Of a stretch of 64,000 nt of DNA, positions 32,147 to 44,695 are shown piece by piece. A program made the translations under genes and the position numbers. The notes beneath the pieces are model-generated. The model was not told the origin of the DNA. It did not search any database and worked only from the letters and a program-made list of their open reading frames with translations. Position 1 is the stretch's first letter, and each line of letters starts with the position of its first letter. Source of the stretch: Phoma sp. XZ068 (lineage: Eukaryota; Ascomycota; Dothideomycetes; Pleosporales; Didymellaceae); NCBI GenBank assembly GCA_004835665.1, contig RBKR01000013.1:1116001-1180000 (forward strand). Direction: 5' to 3'.

Positions 32147-33539
32147 TCAAAGTCCCATAAGAGCCTGAGCGCCCGGCTCGCTGCACACGTACACAACATC
32201 GTGGCTGTCGGTAAAGCCGTTGAAGCGAGTGGCAGAGCACTTGGTGTATGCGCCCATGTCCTCGAAGTACAGCCAGTCACCAACATCGAGGAGCTCGGGG
32301 AAGGTGCTGGACGAGGAGATGATGTCGATGCCATCGCAGGTGGGGCCCCAGATGGAGTACTCGATCTGTGAGGGCGTGTCGTAGCCTGAGCGACCCACGT
32401 TGTACAAGACCTCGTTGCCGGACTTCAAGACCTTTGCAACTGGGTGCTGGTGGTCAAAGATGATGCTCGAGAAGTTGCCGTAGACGCCGTCGTTCAAGTA
32501 CAGCATGTAGTTGGTCGTACCCAGGGTGGCATCGGTGACAGTGCGGCGCGCAATGACATGGCACGCAATGGTGAACGCGGTGGATACGTAGTAACGTCCA
32601 GGCTCTCCAATGACACGGATGTGTGGCGGGAAGTACTCGTCGAGCGAAGCAGACAGAACTGCAGCCATGGGCTCGAAAGTAGCGTCGCCAGTGAAGCCTC
32701 CGCCGACATCCAAGGTATGCATGTTGAAGCCAAGAGCAGCAGCCTGGTCGAAGACGAAGCGGGCATCCTGTACAGCCTTGATGAAGGCCTTGGGATCAGA
32801 TGCGCCGGAGCCAACATGGAAAGCTACGCCGACCACATTGAGCTCCAACTTCTTTGCAAGCTCTAGCAGCTCTCCGGTCTGGTCCATTGCAGCACCGAAC
32901 TTCTGGCTCAAACGGCACAGACTAGCAGTGTCATCCGTGATGATACGCAAGTATAGCTCAGCGTTGGGAAAGAGCTGCTTGGTCTTGTAGAGCTCGTCGG
33001 CATTGTCGAAGGTCATCTGCTTGACGCCAGCGTTGGCGGCGTAGCGGACGTACGACTTGGTCTTGCAGGGCTGTGCGTAGATGATGCGAGATGGGTCGAC
33101 GCCGATCTTGAGAACCGTCTCGATTTCGTTCTTGGACGCGCAGTCGAAGCCGAGTCCGAGCTCGGTCATCAGGCGCAGGACCTGCGGGTCCGGGTTGCAC
33201 TTGACCGCTGTCAAGACGTTAGCGAGGACACTGGGATAGTAGTGGACTCGATTACTCACCATAGTGCGGCTTGACACGAGCCAGATTCTTCTTCCAGCGG
33301 AGGTGCTGACGGTAAACCTCGCCCAGATCAGCGACGAAGAAAGTGTCCTCGTCGCCGACGTCACAAATGTCGTGGTCGATAGCCTCGACACGGCTCTTCA
33401 AAGCTGCGCCAATAAGTTGCTTGGAGTTGCCTGCGCCATTGTCGTCGATGGAACCAAAGGAACAGTCGCTGAGATACGGTTTGTGATTCAACGAGATGTT
33501 GTATTCCTCTGGAGGGGGCGTCAGAGCAGAAGGTGCCAT
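32147..33539 (-). CDS. SPE1: ornithine decarboxylase
   Basis: PLP-dependent enzyme converting ornithine to putrescine, the first committed and rate-limiting step of polyamine synthesis, in the cytosol. Exons 33260-33539 and 32147-33207 (minus) give 446 residues, the usual length. Lys96 in HYAVKCN binds PLP; the intron splits the Ala codon just before it. Other signatures are DCASKNEI, FHVGSG, DVGGGFTGD, EPGRYYV and the catalytic Cys in WGPTCDGID. Intron 1 is 52 bp, GTGAGT...GACAG. The gene ends only about 270 bases from the convergent unknown gene. OAT, which also consumes ornithine, lies about 17 kb away. Its 5' leader is unusual (see the regulatory entry). Confidence 0.97.
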
Positions 33540-34080
33540 TCCCTTGCTAGTGGAAGTTGGGGAGTAGCTGGTAGTAGGTGAGAGGGCTTGCTGAATGGCG
33601 AAGGGTCGTTAAGGCGGTTTGAAGGGCGCGAAGCCGAGGCTTGGGACTGGGCGAGGCCTCCTGTCAGTCTGTTCCTCAGCGGAACAGACCTTGAAGAGCG
33701 TGCTATGCGGCAGCTCAGATTCGGGGGGAACGGGGGTCTGGTTGTTGTACGAAAACAACACGCGCTCAAGCTCTTGCTTGGAAATGTGTGGCAGGCGGTG
33801 GGGGGATGTTGTTGAAGACGTGAGGCGCGGGTCGTGCAGATACAACTTGGAGATTGATCAGGAAGAGGCGGCCGCGAGCCGTCTTAAAGCGAGGCCTTTG
33901 TTGCGACCAAAGGCTGTCGGTGCGGGATTTTGGGGTCAGCGAGAGACAGTCGCGGAAAGACCCAGCGGCTGGTAGGAGCGATGGGTGCAGTGACGAGACG
34001 AGACGGTGAGGTGGAGTGTGGTGAAAGGAGCTGACAGGGTGGCTGCGCTGAAAATTGGACTCCCCGCCGCCAAGTGTGTT
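33540..34080 (-). promoter_or_regulatory. AUG-free leader region upstream of ODC
   Basis: Read on the minus strand, the 541 bases before the ODC start contain no ATG in any frame; about eight would be expected by chance. The first upstream ATG is at about 34083. This is what selection against upstream start codons in a long 5' leader would leave. It could include the transcription start, but I see no clear TATA box. ODC messages in other organisms have long structured leaders that mediate polyamine control of translation, so the comparison is an inference. Confidence 0.45.
33667..33689. promoter_or_regulatory. perfect 9-bp stem hairpin in the ODC leader
   Basis: GTCTGTTCC and GGAACAGAC pair exactly around a 5-base loop, about 130 bases upstream of the ODC start, within the AUG-free stretch. 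It could be a leader hairpin or a dyad protein-binding site. Confidence 0.4.
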
Positions 34081-34653
34081 CATAGCGAAGGATCCATGCG
34101 CGGGCCTCAGTGCCTGGATTTGCCGCACCATCTCAGCCCATTGGCCTCCGCAAACGCCCCACTTTTCTGCAAACCACTCACGCCTGCGTCATTGACCTGT
34201 CAATCGTCGCACCCAACCGACGCGAGCTGAGGCTCGCACCGGCAGACGAACCTTGAAAGGGCGCCCTGGCTGCGCCTCGCTGAGCTAGTGTCCCCTTCCT
34301 CGTCGAAGAAACAGCGCACAACCACGAGGCAATTATCGACACAAATTGGCTTTGACGAATTGGATAATTGGGCCTGTTTGGGAGCTGTCATCGACGATGC
34401 CCATCGGCACGTGCTTTCTCCAATCCCCCATACACGAGGCATTTTTCCATACGAGTCTCACTCTCCCAACAGGACAGATGCAGGACAAATCGAATCAGGA
34501 AGATCGTAACGGTGTTCATTTCAATGCCCTTGTATGTAAGTGGGCGAGGGTATGTTCGAGAGCGCTATTCTATATGTTCATATGTAACGTATTCGCGTCG
34601 AAGGTCATAATTAGTATCGTTCAACGCCGCCCAATGTATGCCAGAAAGGGTGT

Positions 34654-37600
34654 CTACCGTCTCTGTAGAAAAACGGGCACGTCAGACAGGTCAACGCCAT
34701 AGCTCTGCTTGAAGTATGTGCTCTTCGGCGTAGCATAGCTGTGCAGCTGCCTCGTGCCGGCTGATCCACCGATTTGCCCACGGCCCTCGTGCTCGTAGTC
34801 GAGCCCACCGCTGTAGCGACCCAACGTGGTCAACTCCTGGGTCGTGTAGGACATCGGACGGGCACGAGGGTTGAGTGCGATATTTTCTTTAGCTTCGACG
34901 ACTGGCCGTGGTCGCAGGCTGTCGCCGATGGATTTGCGACGCTGACTCCATTGCAGGGCATGCTGCTCCCAATTGACTGTGTGCTCCCAGTCAACATTCC
35001 TGTGAGCCGAAGGTGGTCGTGTATGGTTGGGCCTCAGCGGTGACTGTGGACGAGAAATGGCGCGAATGCGAGACTGATTCGCCGCAGCGCCGTCCACAGT
35101 CACCAACCTTGGCTTTGCTGAGAGCGGAGTTGCGTATCTTGCGTGATCTATAGTTGGCATTGGTGGAGCTTCATCCAAGTAGAAGGTTTGCGGGCGTCGT
35201 TTCAACTGCATCGCCTCGCCGATCTCCATCTTTGGCTTTCGGCATGGTTTACGCTGCTGAGCCATTTCTTCCATCTCCAGATCGGGAAGAGCATAATCTT
35301 TACTACGCATGCGCGCATATTCTGCAGCTGTGTCGGAATTCATGCTCACTGCTGATTTGGATCGTGACCTTGCTTGACCAAGCTGATGAGGATGGGTCGG
35401 GTTGTTCACGGCTTCCCTCTGGTGGAAAGAACCAAACATGGACGGGTCATAGGGAGAGGCGCCTAGAGATACTGCGATGGTGCCCAGATCGAGTACCTTG
35501 GACGAGAGATTTTCCTCTTCAAAATCCTGATCCTTCTTTCCTGTCATCGACCTTCTCTTAAAGAAGGACATGCTTCTTCTACGACCTCGAGCTGGCGGAG
35601 CAGGCGCATGATCAGGCTCAAGCTGCATTGTCGATGCAGCAGACTCGACAGTGTCGAAGCTTGTAAGCGACTCAGCTGAGGTTGTGTGGTCCTTACTGGG
35701 GTAGGTGTGAGTCAAACACTCCATACCAGGGACGGCTGATAGTCGTCGAGAGAAGCCAACTCTCACATCATCTGGAATCCCAGGAATGATTTGGCGGCTT
35801 AGTTGAGCTGACTGGACAACTGGCAGTTGAGGTTGCGATGGCCGTCGCTTCTGCAGGCGCTTCGGCTGCTTTGACAAGGAGCTCTCGGAAATCTTCGAAG
35901 TTGCTGACTGTGGTGTACTAGGTGCGAGTACGATGTCCATAGATGGAAGTTCAGCAACATCTCGGGGTATATCTAGTGACAGTGCGCGCCCATGCGTGTG
36001 CTTAGGTACCGTGGTCATCAGAGACTGTTGGAAACGAGCTGAGAGAGCGCCTTGAGATGGCAACTCGAAGCTCATAGTCTGTCTTCTGCTGGCACTATAC
36101 CAGGCATGTGGTGAATCAGACGACGGTGCACCCACTCGAAGTACGCTAGGGTGCTGTTGCTGCTGCTGCTCGCGATTGATCACTCTCAAGCTGCCACCAG
36201 ACGAGCTAATGGACGAGTAGCCAGAGTCAGATGACCTTGGTGACGGCCTAAGGGTTCTATTCTTGGGCGTTTCCAAGGTATGTGAACTTGTGGCTGTAGA
36301 AGGAGGTGAGAGTTCAGTTACGTCGGTTATAGTTGCGGATAGCTCCACGAGATAATCCGGGCAAGTATCAGGTTGTAGGTCTTCAAGGAAGAGCTCATCG
36401 GTGGTCGCCTCCTGGTCTTGCAAACTATTTGGAACCATCATGCGACTCTCGAAAGGACTGTATGGAATATATGCTTGATAATCCTTTGCGAGGGTATCAG
36501 CGCTTTGGGACGGCCGTCTAGTGCTCACGGCGATGCTTTGGGGTCGCCTCTTCGGTAATATGGCCGGCTTGACGTAGGTGATGGGTATCTTTTCTTCGCC
36601 GGCCGGATCTGGAGTGCCTCCGGTTTTTCTTTCACGCAAGCCAACAGCTGACATGCTTCTGGGCTTTGTTCTTTTCCTCTCATCTTTCGTTGCCAGGGGA
36701 CTAGGGACAGGTTCAGTCGCGGAGAAGTAGTCGTTACTTTCGTTCGCCTGGGTAATGCGTTCAGAAGTGGCCGTACTTGGTGCAGGTGAAGCGGCACCGT
36801 TAACGACCATCAAAGTCCCCTGCTTGTATCCAAACAAATGAGAATAATCCAAATCCCCAGGAGTCTGTACTTCAGAGTTGTCTGCCAGGTCCAGAGCTAT
36901 CAAACGATCGAGAGGAGACAGTCCCTGCTTTGGAGCTCGCCATTTCGCTTCGTCTTCTGGTCTCATTTGCGGTGACTTCCACGAGTTCCACGTCCTACGT
37001 TGGCCTTCCACAGGCGAGGTCCGAGTCGCGACTCCTGGTGTCTGGATGAGTGACCTTCTTCGAGGAAGTGCGCCGCTGATCTCTGGGCTGGACCTGTCAA
37101 ACTCTTGCTCTGGTATCCCAGCAGAGCATTCGGTGGGACGGTCCAAAGCTTCTCCTGAAAAGCAACATGTTAGCGTCGTGTTGGTAGAAGACTGGCGCAT
37201 GTATTTTGCATGCAATAACAGAATTCGAACCACCAGGAGCACTTACGCAACGCTGCCAATTCTTCGGGAGATGCATTCCTCTTCACTTCTTGCAGCAGTC
37301 GAATAGCGGCTTCAATGTCCGATTGTGTAGTAGATACCAACGATACTTTCGACTCTGGCAGGTCACTGAGATTGGTAGTCGAGTTCCGCCTGCTTCGTAC
37401 GAAAGAGCGTAATGCGGAACCTGACCTCGAATGTGTACGTGAGTTCGACCTGGAGACCACGGTTGATTGGCGTCCGCGTCCATCTCCAGACGTTTCGGTA
37501 TCGTAAACATCATGGTCAGACCAAATTGATGATCCAACCTCTTTGCTGATTGGCGACAGCATCGACTCCCGGATTTGATGCCGGCTACTCGCACTCAAGT

Positions 37601-37772
37601 CCGCATACCGGGGGGAACAGGGGAAAGCGATATCACTATTGACGACGGGACTGGCCGGTTTCGAGTTCGAGTTCGTGTTCGTTCTCGGCTTCGACAAGCG
37701 ATTGTGTTGGGTGGTGTTTTGGCCATTGCCCTTATTGCGGCGTGCGACGCGGTCCTTGAATTGCGAAAACAT
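34654..37772 (-). CDS. large disordered Ser/Pro/Arg-rich protein of unknown function
   Basis: Exons 37247-37772 and 34654-37154 (minus) give 1008 residues; the 92-bp intron (GTAAGT...CTAACATG...TTTTCAG) joins ELAALR to EALDRPTEC in phase. It starts MFSQFKDRVARRNKG. Only short conserved-looking islands stand out: IEAAIRLLQEVKRNASPEELAALR (a helix), SLSPLDRLIALDLADN-type LDRLIALDL, FLEDLQPDTCPDYLVEL, RGRRRSMSFFKRRSM and a C-terminal YGVDLSDVPVFLQRR. There are many RRXS and SP sites, suggesting kinase regulation (cAMP-kinase and CDK types), and a QQQQQ tract. No enzyme domain or membrane segment is seen. It looks like a Dothideomycete-restricted scaffold; the role is unknown. Confidence 0.75.
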
Positions 37773-39672
37773 ATTTACAGAATGACTACAGAAAAAAAGA
37801 CATTGGAAGAGCAGCTAACAGGGACGCTGTCAGTTACAAGAACGAATGTCGGGTGTATCCTAAGACGTGCACTCACCCTATGTTAGGCCTGAGGATGGCC
37901 GGCACACCAGCAGTGTGGGGGGCTGGGATAGTGTTCGATCTCGAAGCTTAGTGCAACGCAGATGACATGGAGCTGTCTATGTATGAAGACATGCAGCTCC
38001 CCTCAAAGTAAGGCGCTTGGGTCGGTCAGGTCCTGCCGACCTCAATCGCTTCTTGTCGAACGTACGATTACGAGTCTGTGCATGTTGCAGGTGGAGAGCG
38101 CAGCATAGCAAACAACAAACCTGGAAGAGCTCTAGACTTGAAACTCGGCGGCGCCCACCCCCATCAGAACAATGCATCAGCTGCCAATCAAAGATCGGGA
38201 GACCAGAGGCTGCGCAAAGTGCCAGCCAATGAGCACGGATGATGGCGTGGCTGAAAGCTTGATCCCAGGCGGTGATCTCATGAAACAGCTTATCGCTGAA
38301 GTCCAGATCCCAGTTTTTGAAGCACGAGGCTTACATTTCAAGCCAGCAATTCCCTGATAAAATGCAAATTTCGATCCTCGATCCTTTCAAAATACCGATA
38401 CAGAGCGGGGGTCGCAGAATCTTTGCAATTTCTTAGTAGGGACACGCCTGTAGTTTCATACAGAAAACGCTCGCATCGGCCCGCATGGTTCTGTGCCAAC
38501 CACTGGATGCTGCGTTTGGGTGCGTGAACCATTACGCTGTAGTTGCTGTACGACGGCCGAGATAAATAGTCACCGTGGGATTGAAAGCCAGCAGTGCAGT
38601 AACTCGAAAGCGCGGGATCTTGCTAATCTCGCGGACGTCTACATTGCAGGTATTCGCATGTAAAACATCATGATCGTGATTCTTCCCTCAGTCCTCAGAG
38701 AGTCCCACCCACCTGCACGTGCCATCTTGCCAAGTGATCGCGGCACTGGAGTGCAGCAGGTGTCTTTATGCGTCGGTGCTTTTCCACTTCCTGGGACCGT
38801 GAGAGTGAGGCTAGGACGCGCACGCTAGGGCAGTGCTGCGCAGTGCGCAAACTCGTGACTTCAAATGACATACATATGTGGATTGGTATCGGGCTGTGCC
38901 TGGAAAACCGGCCGTGAAGCGGGTCGGAGGGCGGGATCGTGAAGCGAACGTGCTGCCGAGTTGCCTGCCGTTTCTACCGACTTTGAGGATAAAGGCCTGG
39001 GCCCAACACCTGTTCGTGCTGGTATCGAAATCACAGATTTCACCAGCAGGTATCCGCAAAGGTCGACCGTGCATGGCAGAGTGGGTGCCCCAATGATTTC
39101 GAGTTGAGGCTGATCGGGATGGATCGATCTTCCCGCAAAATGCAAAGTTAGTCAGCCAGCTGAGCTTACATCAACAAACAACGTTCGACCAGCGTTATTC
39201 GTCCTTCAGCCAGATCTGCATTGCAGCGCCAACGGAGACAACGCAATTTTCGATGATGCAGCCTCAACAATCGCCCGACCTTATCCCCGGGTGACGTGGA
39301 GACGATGCGCAGCCCCTCGGATGGTTGTAGATCGCGGCGCCCGACGGAGCTTTTGAGGCAGTGACGTCAAGCCTCGCCCGACAGTTATGTAGCGTGTATG
39401 GAATTTCATTTGCGCGCCCGACCAACTTTTCAGTATTGTTTCTGCGACGACATTTGATTCATAGACGTCGTCTGATCTGCCCAGGGACTACCCCTTTGAC
39501 GTTCATCAGCCTCCTTGTTCCCTTCGACACGCAGCAAACGCGTGATTTCTACATTCACCAGCAACGCCCACCACAGCCAACACTCCATATCTCGAACACA
39601 CCACCTCCCGAGTACATCTAAAGTTTCACGAGAACATCTGGCGTCTCACTAAAACACCTGAGGCCAGTCATC
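37773..39672. other. 1.9-kb divergent intergenic region
   Basis: Shared upstream region of the disordered protein (-) and the Sfk1-like gene (+). No gene is supported. The last 200 bases before 39673 are pyrimidine-rich leader-like sequence. Confidence 0.5.
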
Positions 39673-40676
39673 ATGTTGGTGGCATCGTTCTGGGTTGTGC
39701 CCATTTTCAGTTCGATAGTATGGATGGCCATGTTGATTACCATGTTGGTGTACTGGAGCACGAAAGGGCATCCAATATATCCCACTATGACAGACGGCCA
39801 GACAATTGCGTACATATCTGGTTCGTTAATGCAAAAGCGCTCATAGCATATGCTTTAAACCTAACGCTTCATCCAGACATTGGTGCACAAAACCTCAAGC
39901 CTATGTTTATCGCCATGTCCGCGGTCACCGTGGTTACCTTTGATCTCGCTTTCATCTTTGAGCGCTACCTGCGCCATGCCGGCAAACTCGCGCCCAATAC
40001 ATCGATCTGGCAAAAGATCTACTCTTTGCTGAGTATCATCGCTGCAATCGTAGGCGCGGTCGGCCTCATTCTTCTCACCATCTACGACAACCTCCACCAC
40101 AACCGAATGCATAATATCTGCTTGGCCGTCTTCATCATTGGATACATCGTCAGCGCGATCTTCATCTGCTGGGAATACCAGCGGCTGGGAATCCACTACC
40201 GCCAGCACTCAATTCTCCGCATCTCGTTCTGGATCAAGCTCGCCTTTATTCTCTGCGAAATCTGTCTCTGCGTGGTCTTTGGTGTTACACAGCAATATAA
40301 CAAATGGAACGTGGCTGCTGTATTCGAATGGATCATTGCCTTCGTCTACACCTGGTACGTTTTGAGCTTCTTCATCGACTTCTTGCCCGCCGTGCGCGGT
40401 AAGCACCACCAGAGCTACCAGACTGAGATGCAAATGGCCGAGGAAGCTGGACCTCAACCGAGGACTATGGGCGACGGCGCGGCAGAGAGCCAGCAGTACT
40501 TCCGGGGCCAGTCGACAAACCCCACACCATACCAAAATGGTAACGGACGCATCACTGACGCATACACCAACGGTTATGCCAGCGGAGAACCTGGGCAGAA
40601 CTTCTACCCCAACACCAATGGCTACAACAGCCAGCACCCAAAGCTAGTGGCGCCTCTTCCGTCAAGGAACTTTTAG
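39673..40676 (+). CDS. SFK1: Sfk1/DRAM-like (Frag1 family) membrane protein
   Basis: Multi-pass plasma-membrane protein; yeast Sfk1 helps localise the PI4-kinase Stt4 and maintain phospholipid asymmetry. Exons 39673-39820 and 39877-40676 give 315 residues. The 56-bp intron (donor GTTCGT, branch CTAAC, acceptor CCAG) is placed to give GQTIAYISDIGAQNLKP, the family block. Six hydrophobic segments are visible: near the N-terminus (WVVPIFSSIVWMAMLITML), FIAMSAVTVVTFDLAFIF, IYSLLSIIAAIVGAVGLILL, ICLAVFIIGYIVSAIFIC, FWIKLAFILCEICLCVVFG and AAVFEWIIAFVYTWYVLSFF. A hydrophilic tail of about 85 residues follows, rich in Asn, Gly and Tyr. Confidence 0.9.
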
Positions 40677-41159
40677 ATACCTTTCCTATTGTTTGTAATG
40701 TGTGAATACATTCATATTCTGTACAGTTGCCTTGTGTCATGCTATTTGGCGGCTTGTATTACGACCGCAATGATATACCATCTCGGGGGAAACAATTTAT
40801 TTTAGCGAGCATGTGTACGAATATTAGACACAAATGAGGAGGGATATTGAAGGATAAGTAGAATCAACAAACTGTTATCTTAATCAATACCTGAACACGA
40901 CCACAGCATAAATCACGATGGCTGCCTGTGCGTTTTGCGTCCATGCGAAAAAGTGACATCTCTACAATAAGCACTAGCACAACCACCCCCATACTCGGCG
41001 CCTGACGCCCTTGTCCTCTTCTTCTGCTTCTACAAGTATTCAGCATTGCCTTGAGACTCATTCAACCTCCTCAGATCACAACAAATACATATCTTCTCAC
41101 GCCTAGTTTTCTTATTGATTCCGGCGAGGACTCCATCGCTCATTTAAATATACTTCAAC
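40677..41159. other. intergenic region
   Basis: 3' flank of the Sfk1-like gene and the presumed promoter of the next small gene. Nothing else is seen. Confidence 0.5.
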
Positions 41160-41709
41160 ATGGAACAGCCCGCCGAGGAGCCCAGATTCATCACTATCTC
41201 TCAGGCGACAACAGTACCGTGGTCTATCCCCCTCACACAAACAGACTACACCAAACTGCTCTCCGGCTACACTCCCGAAATGATGGAAGATCGCTGGGTG
41301 GTGTATGCAACTCCACCCTCCCCACAAACCAAGGATACAACAATCCACATATGCAGGAGCTGGACGAGTAATGAGCAGGTCCGTCTTACCCTCACTCCGA
41401 ACGAGGTTGATGGCGAGGGCAAGGAGTGGGGTAAAATCACCCAGTTGAGTTGGGAAGCGAAAGATGGACAACCGTGGGTTAGGAGGTGGGAGGCAGATGG
41501 TGAGGACACAGAGGGGCAGACGAAGAGTTGGGCACTTGGTATGTGTAGGGGGCTGTGTGGGTGTAAACTTGATGGTGCTGATGGGAAGAAGGAGGGGAGG
41601 AGTGAGGGCAGGGCTTAGAATGACGCTCAGATCGTCTACAGTCATTTGCAGTTTGCGAATTCTGGAAGGTTGGTCGCGCAAATACGCGTCTTGGTACGCG
41701 CATCTTTAA
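41160..41709 (+). CDS. small conserved hypothetical protein
   Basis: The first exon 41160-41538 encodes MEQPAEEPRFITISQ, YTPEMMEDRWVVY and IHICRSWTSNEQVRLTL, an ordered beta-rich segment. A GTATGT donor at 41539 and the CTACAG acceptor at 41641 give a second exon 41642-41709 ending EGWSRKYASWYAHL, for 148 residues. A later acceptor (TTTGCAG near 41651) would give a different tail, and reading through the donor gives 152 residues with a low-complexity Gly/Lys end. The N-terminal part looks genuinely coding; the product is not recognised and the 3' structure is uncertain. An antisense open frame covers the same bases and is not called. Confidence 0.5.
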
Positions 41710-42162
41710 CTTCTATTCTAAAGGCCCTGAAAGCAGCGCTTTTGGTATTGTGCTGGTACTGTGTCGCCTGCATCGGTGACGCGGAGGAGACGAATGTTGA
41801 CTCTGCGCGCTCCTCCGTCTTACACAGTCATCTGCAGGCTACAATATACATGGGTATCATTTTTCACGAAGTGATGTGCGATCAAATTGGCTCCCAGTGT
41901 TCATAAATTACGGCTCTTGGTGATAGTTCTGACATAGATGTTAGCTAGCTCATCGGCTTTGGCCGCGCCCGCCCAGCAAGGACCTCGGAGCTGACCGTTT
42001 TCAGGGTCTCACCTCCACCATTTGCCATCCGCAAGTGCCCCCACTCTAGCAACCATATACCACGCTTGCGACCAAATGGGATTCCACCGAGCTCTGTTTC
42101 TCTCTCTCTCTGCTTTCGTAGACCACGGCTGAGAATCGTAACATGCTCAGCGACTCGACGCA
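41710..42162. other. intergenic region before the MoCo sulfurase gene
   Basis: Promoter and leader, including a TCTCTCTCTCTC tract around 42102-42113. No gene is seen. Confidence 0.5.
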
Positions 42163-44695
42163 ATGGAGGAAACAGCTCATATCACTTACGATAAGGCGGT
42201 TGAAGAGCTACAGGCGAGGGAGTATCCCATGCTTCAAGGTTTGTCGCTTCCTATAGTGGTGCTTATACCGTATTGACTGCCAAATAGGGACAACCTACCT
42301 CGACCATGCTGGAACCACCCTCTACCCAAAGTCGCTAATCGAGCGTTTCTCGGCGGACATGATCTCGAACCTATACGGCAATCCTCATTCCGCCTCCAAC
42401 GCCTCCCAACTGACAACACGCCGCATCGAAGATGTCCGGCTACGGTTACTGGAGCTGTTTAACGCCGACCCACAAGAATTTGATGTGGTGTTCGTGGCCA
42501 ATGCAACTGCGGGCATCAAGCTGGTCATGGATGCATTCAGAGACCAAGAGGGCGGCTTTTGGTACGGATACCACAGGGATGCACATACAAGTCTCATAGG
42601 CGTACGGGAATCTGCGACAGAACATCGTTGCTTTGCCTCGGATGCAGAAGTGGTGGATTGGATCCAACAACCAACACAAGACGGGCGGACACGCTTGCTT
42701 GCTTATCCTGCGCAATCGAACATGAATGGACGCCGACTACCGCTGGACTGGTGCCAACATATCCGCGCCGCGAATGACAAGGGAAAGACCTACACATTGT
42801 TAGACGCCGCAGCCCTCGTGTCGACCTCGCCCCTTGACCTCAGTAATGCCAAGACTGCACCCGACTTTACTGTTCTTAGTCTCTACAAGATGTTTGGATT
42901 CCCTGATCTGGGTGCATTGATAGTCAGGCAAGCATCAGCACATGCATTTGACAAGCGCCGATACTTTGGAGGCGGCACAGTCGAGATGGTGGTGTGCCTG
43001 AAAGAGCAATGGCATGCGAAGAAGGCAGAGTCGCTTCATGAGCGGCTAGAGGATGGCACTTTACCCATCCATAGCATCATGGCACTTGACGCCGCGATGG
43101 CTGTCCACAAAGAGCTGTACACGTCGCTCGAACGCGTCTCGCAACATACAAGCTTCCTTGCCACAAAACTATACAACGAGTTGTCGTCCTTGCGACACGG
43201 AAATGGCCAGGAAGTTTGCCAGATCTACAAAGACTCAACATCTGCCTACGACAATACAGCTACGCAAGGACCGATTGTTGCCTTCAATATGCGCAACGAT
43301 ACTGGCGGTTGGGTCAGCAATGCAGAAGTGGAGAAGTTGGCGGCAATCAAGAACTTCCATCTGCGTACTGGTGGACTTTGTAACCCAGGTGGCGTAGCCT
43401 CCTCGCTCGGACTGGCTCCATGGGAGATGCATGAGAATTTCTCCGCTGGTCAGCGATGTGGTAATGAGAACGATATTATGCGTGGAAAGCCAACCGGCAT
43501 GATTCGAGTTAGCCTAGGTGCCATGAGTACACTGAAAGATGTGGATTCATTCGTTGCGTTTGTGCGCGAATTCTTCGTACAGAGCAAGCCAACCAGCACG
43601 GTACCGCCAGCTGTATGCGAAGAGCTTGAACTGTTACCGGCGAGTCGTCTGCATGTGGAGAGCCTGACAGTCTATCCTATCAAGAGCTGTGCGGGGTTCA
43701 GTGTGCCGCCAGGGCAGGCATGGGAAGTTTACCCTGAAGGGCTTGCTTGGGATCGTGAGTGGTGCCTTGTCCATCAAGGCACGGGTGCAGCATTGAGCCA
43801 GAAGCGCTATCCAAAAATGGCTCTCATTCGTCCCAGCATCGACCTCGCAGATGGCGTGCTACGTGTACGACTGGCAGGCTTGTTGAAGGGCACGACTGCA
43901 ACTGAGGAGATTTCTGTTCCCCTCTCAGCGGATCCACGAATGTTTGCAGACAACGCCATGTACAGAGACGCCAGCGCCAAAGTATGTGGAGACTCTGTTC
44001 AAGCCAAGACGTACAAGTCGAGCCAAATATCGGCTTTCTTTTCACAAGCCCTCGGGGTGGCTTGTCAGCTTGCCCGCTTCCCAGCCGCCGGTAACGGGAG
44101 CGGCTCCTCACCCAGACACTCTAAAGCGCATCTACAGAAGTATCAGAAGGCTCGCAGCATGCGGATACCTGGCGCTTATCCAGATGCGGTGCCCGTTACA
44201 CCAGGCGCATGCATTACTAAACCAATACTGCTGTCAAATGAGAGTCCCATCTTGACCATCTCGCGATCAAGCCTCAACCGCTTGAATGAGCTCATTAAAG
44301 CAGATGGCGGCAAGGCGGCGCAAGCAGAAGTCTTCAGGGCGAACATAGTGGTTGCGGAGAATCCAGACTACCCGCCAGGGCTTGAAGATCCATATGCCGA
44401 AGATGATTGGCGCTATCTTCAAATCGGCCAACAATACTTCGAAATGCTGGGTGCTTGCCGAAGATGTCAGATGGTTTGTATCGATCAGCAAACCGCGGAA
44501 CGGGACCAAGAGCCGTTCTCCACGCTTGCAAAGACACGCCGTTTCGACGGTCGCGTGTACTTTGGCGAGCACACCTGCCACCTTCCCATGATAGAGTCAG
44601 AGCGGAACCCCACCATCATGGTTGGGGATGCGGTACAGCCATTCCGCGACGATGAGGTTCATCAAAACAGTCATCTCTGGTCCCTCGTAGGTTGA
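42163..44695 (+). CDS. hxB: molybdenum cofactor sulfurase
   Basis: Transfers a sulfido group from cysteine to the molybdenum cofactor of xanthine dehydrogenase-type hydroxylases and aldehyde oxidase; cytosolic. Exons 42163-42238 and 42288-44695 give 827 residues, the full length of HxB/ABA3/MOCOS. The N-terminal NifS-like domain has TTYLDHAGTTLYP, SNLYGNPHS and PLP-Lys226 in SLYKMFGFPDLGAL. The substrate-Cys loop appears as RTGGLCNPGG. The C-terminal MOSC part has VESLTVYPIKSC, GLAWDREW, FRANIVV, EDDWRYLQIG, CRRCQMVCID and VYFGEH. The 49-bp intron splits the CAA-GGG junction in phase. The gene lets the organism use purines as a nitrogen source; no purine genes are adjacent. Confidence 0.96.

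Noticed and set aside
33609..33845. Possible 78-codon upstream open frame in the ODC leader
   Set aside because: It begins with TTG, not ATG; the leader has no ATG at all, so a classical uORF is absent.
41112..41681. 189-codon antisense open frame over the small gene at 41160
   Set aside because: Composition (Pro, Leu, Thr-rich) is that of an antisense shadow; the plus strand has better coding character and splice signals.
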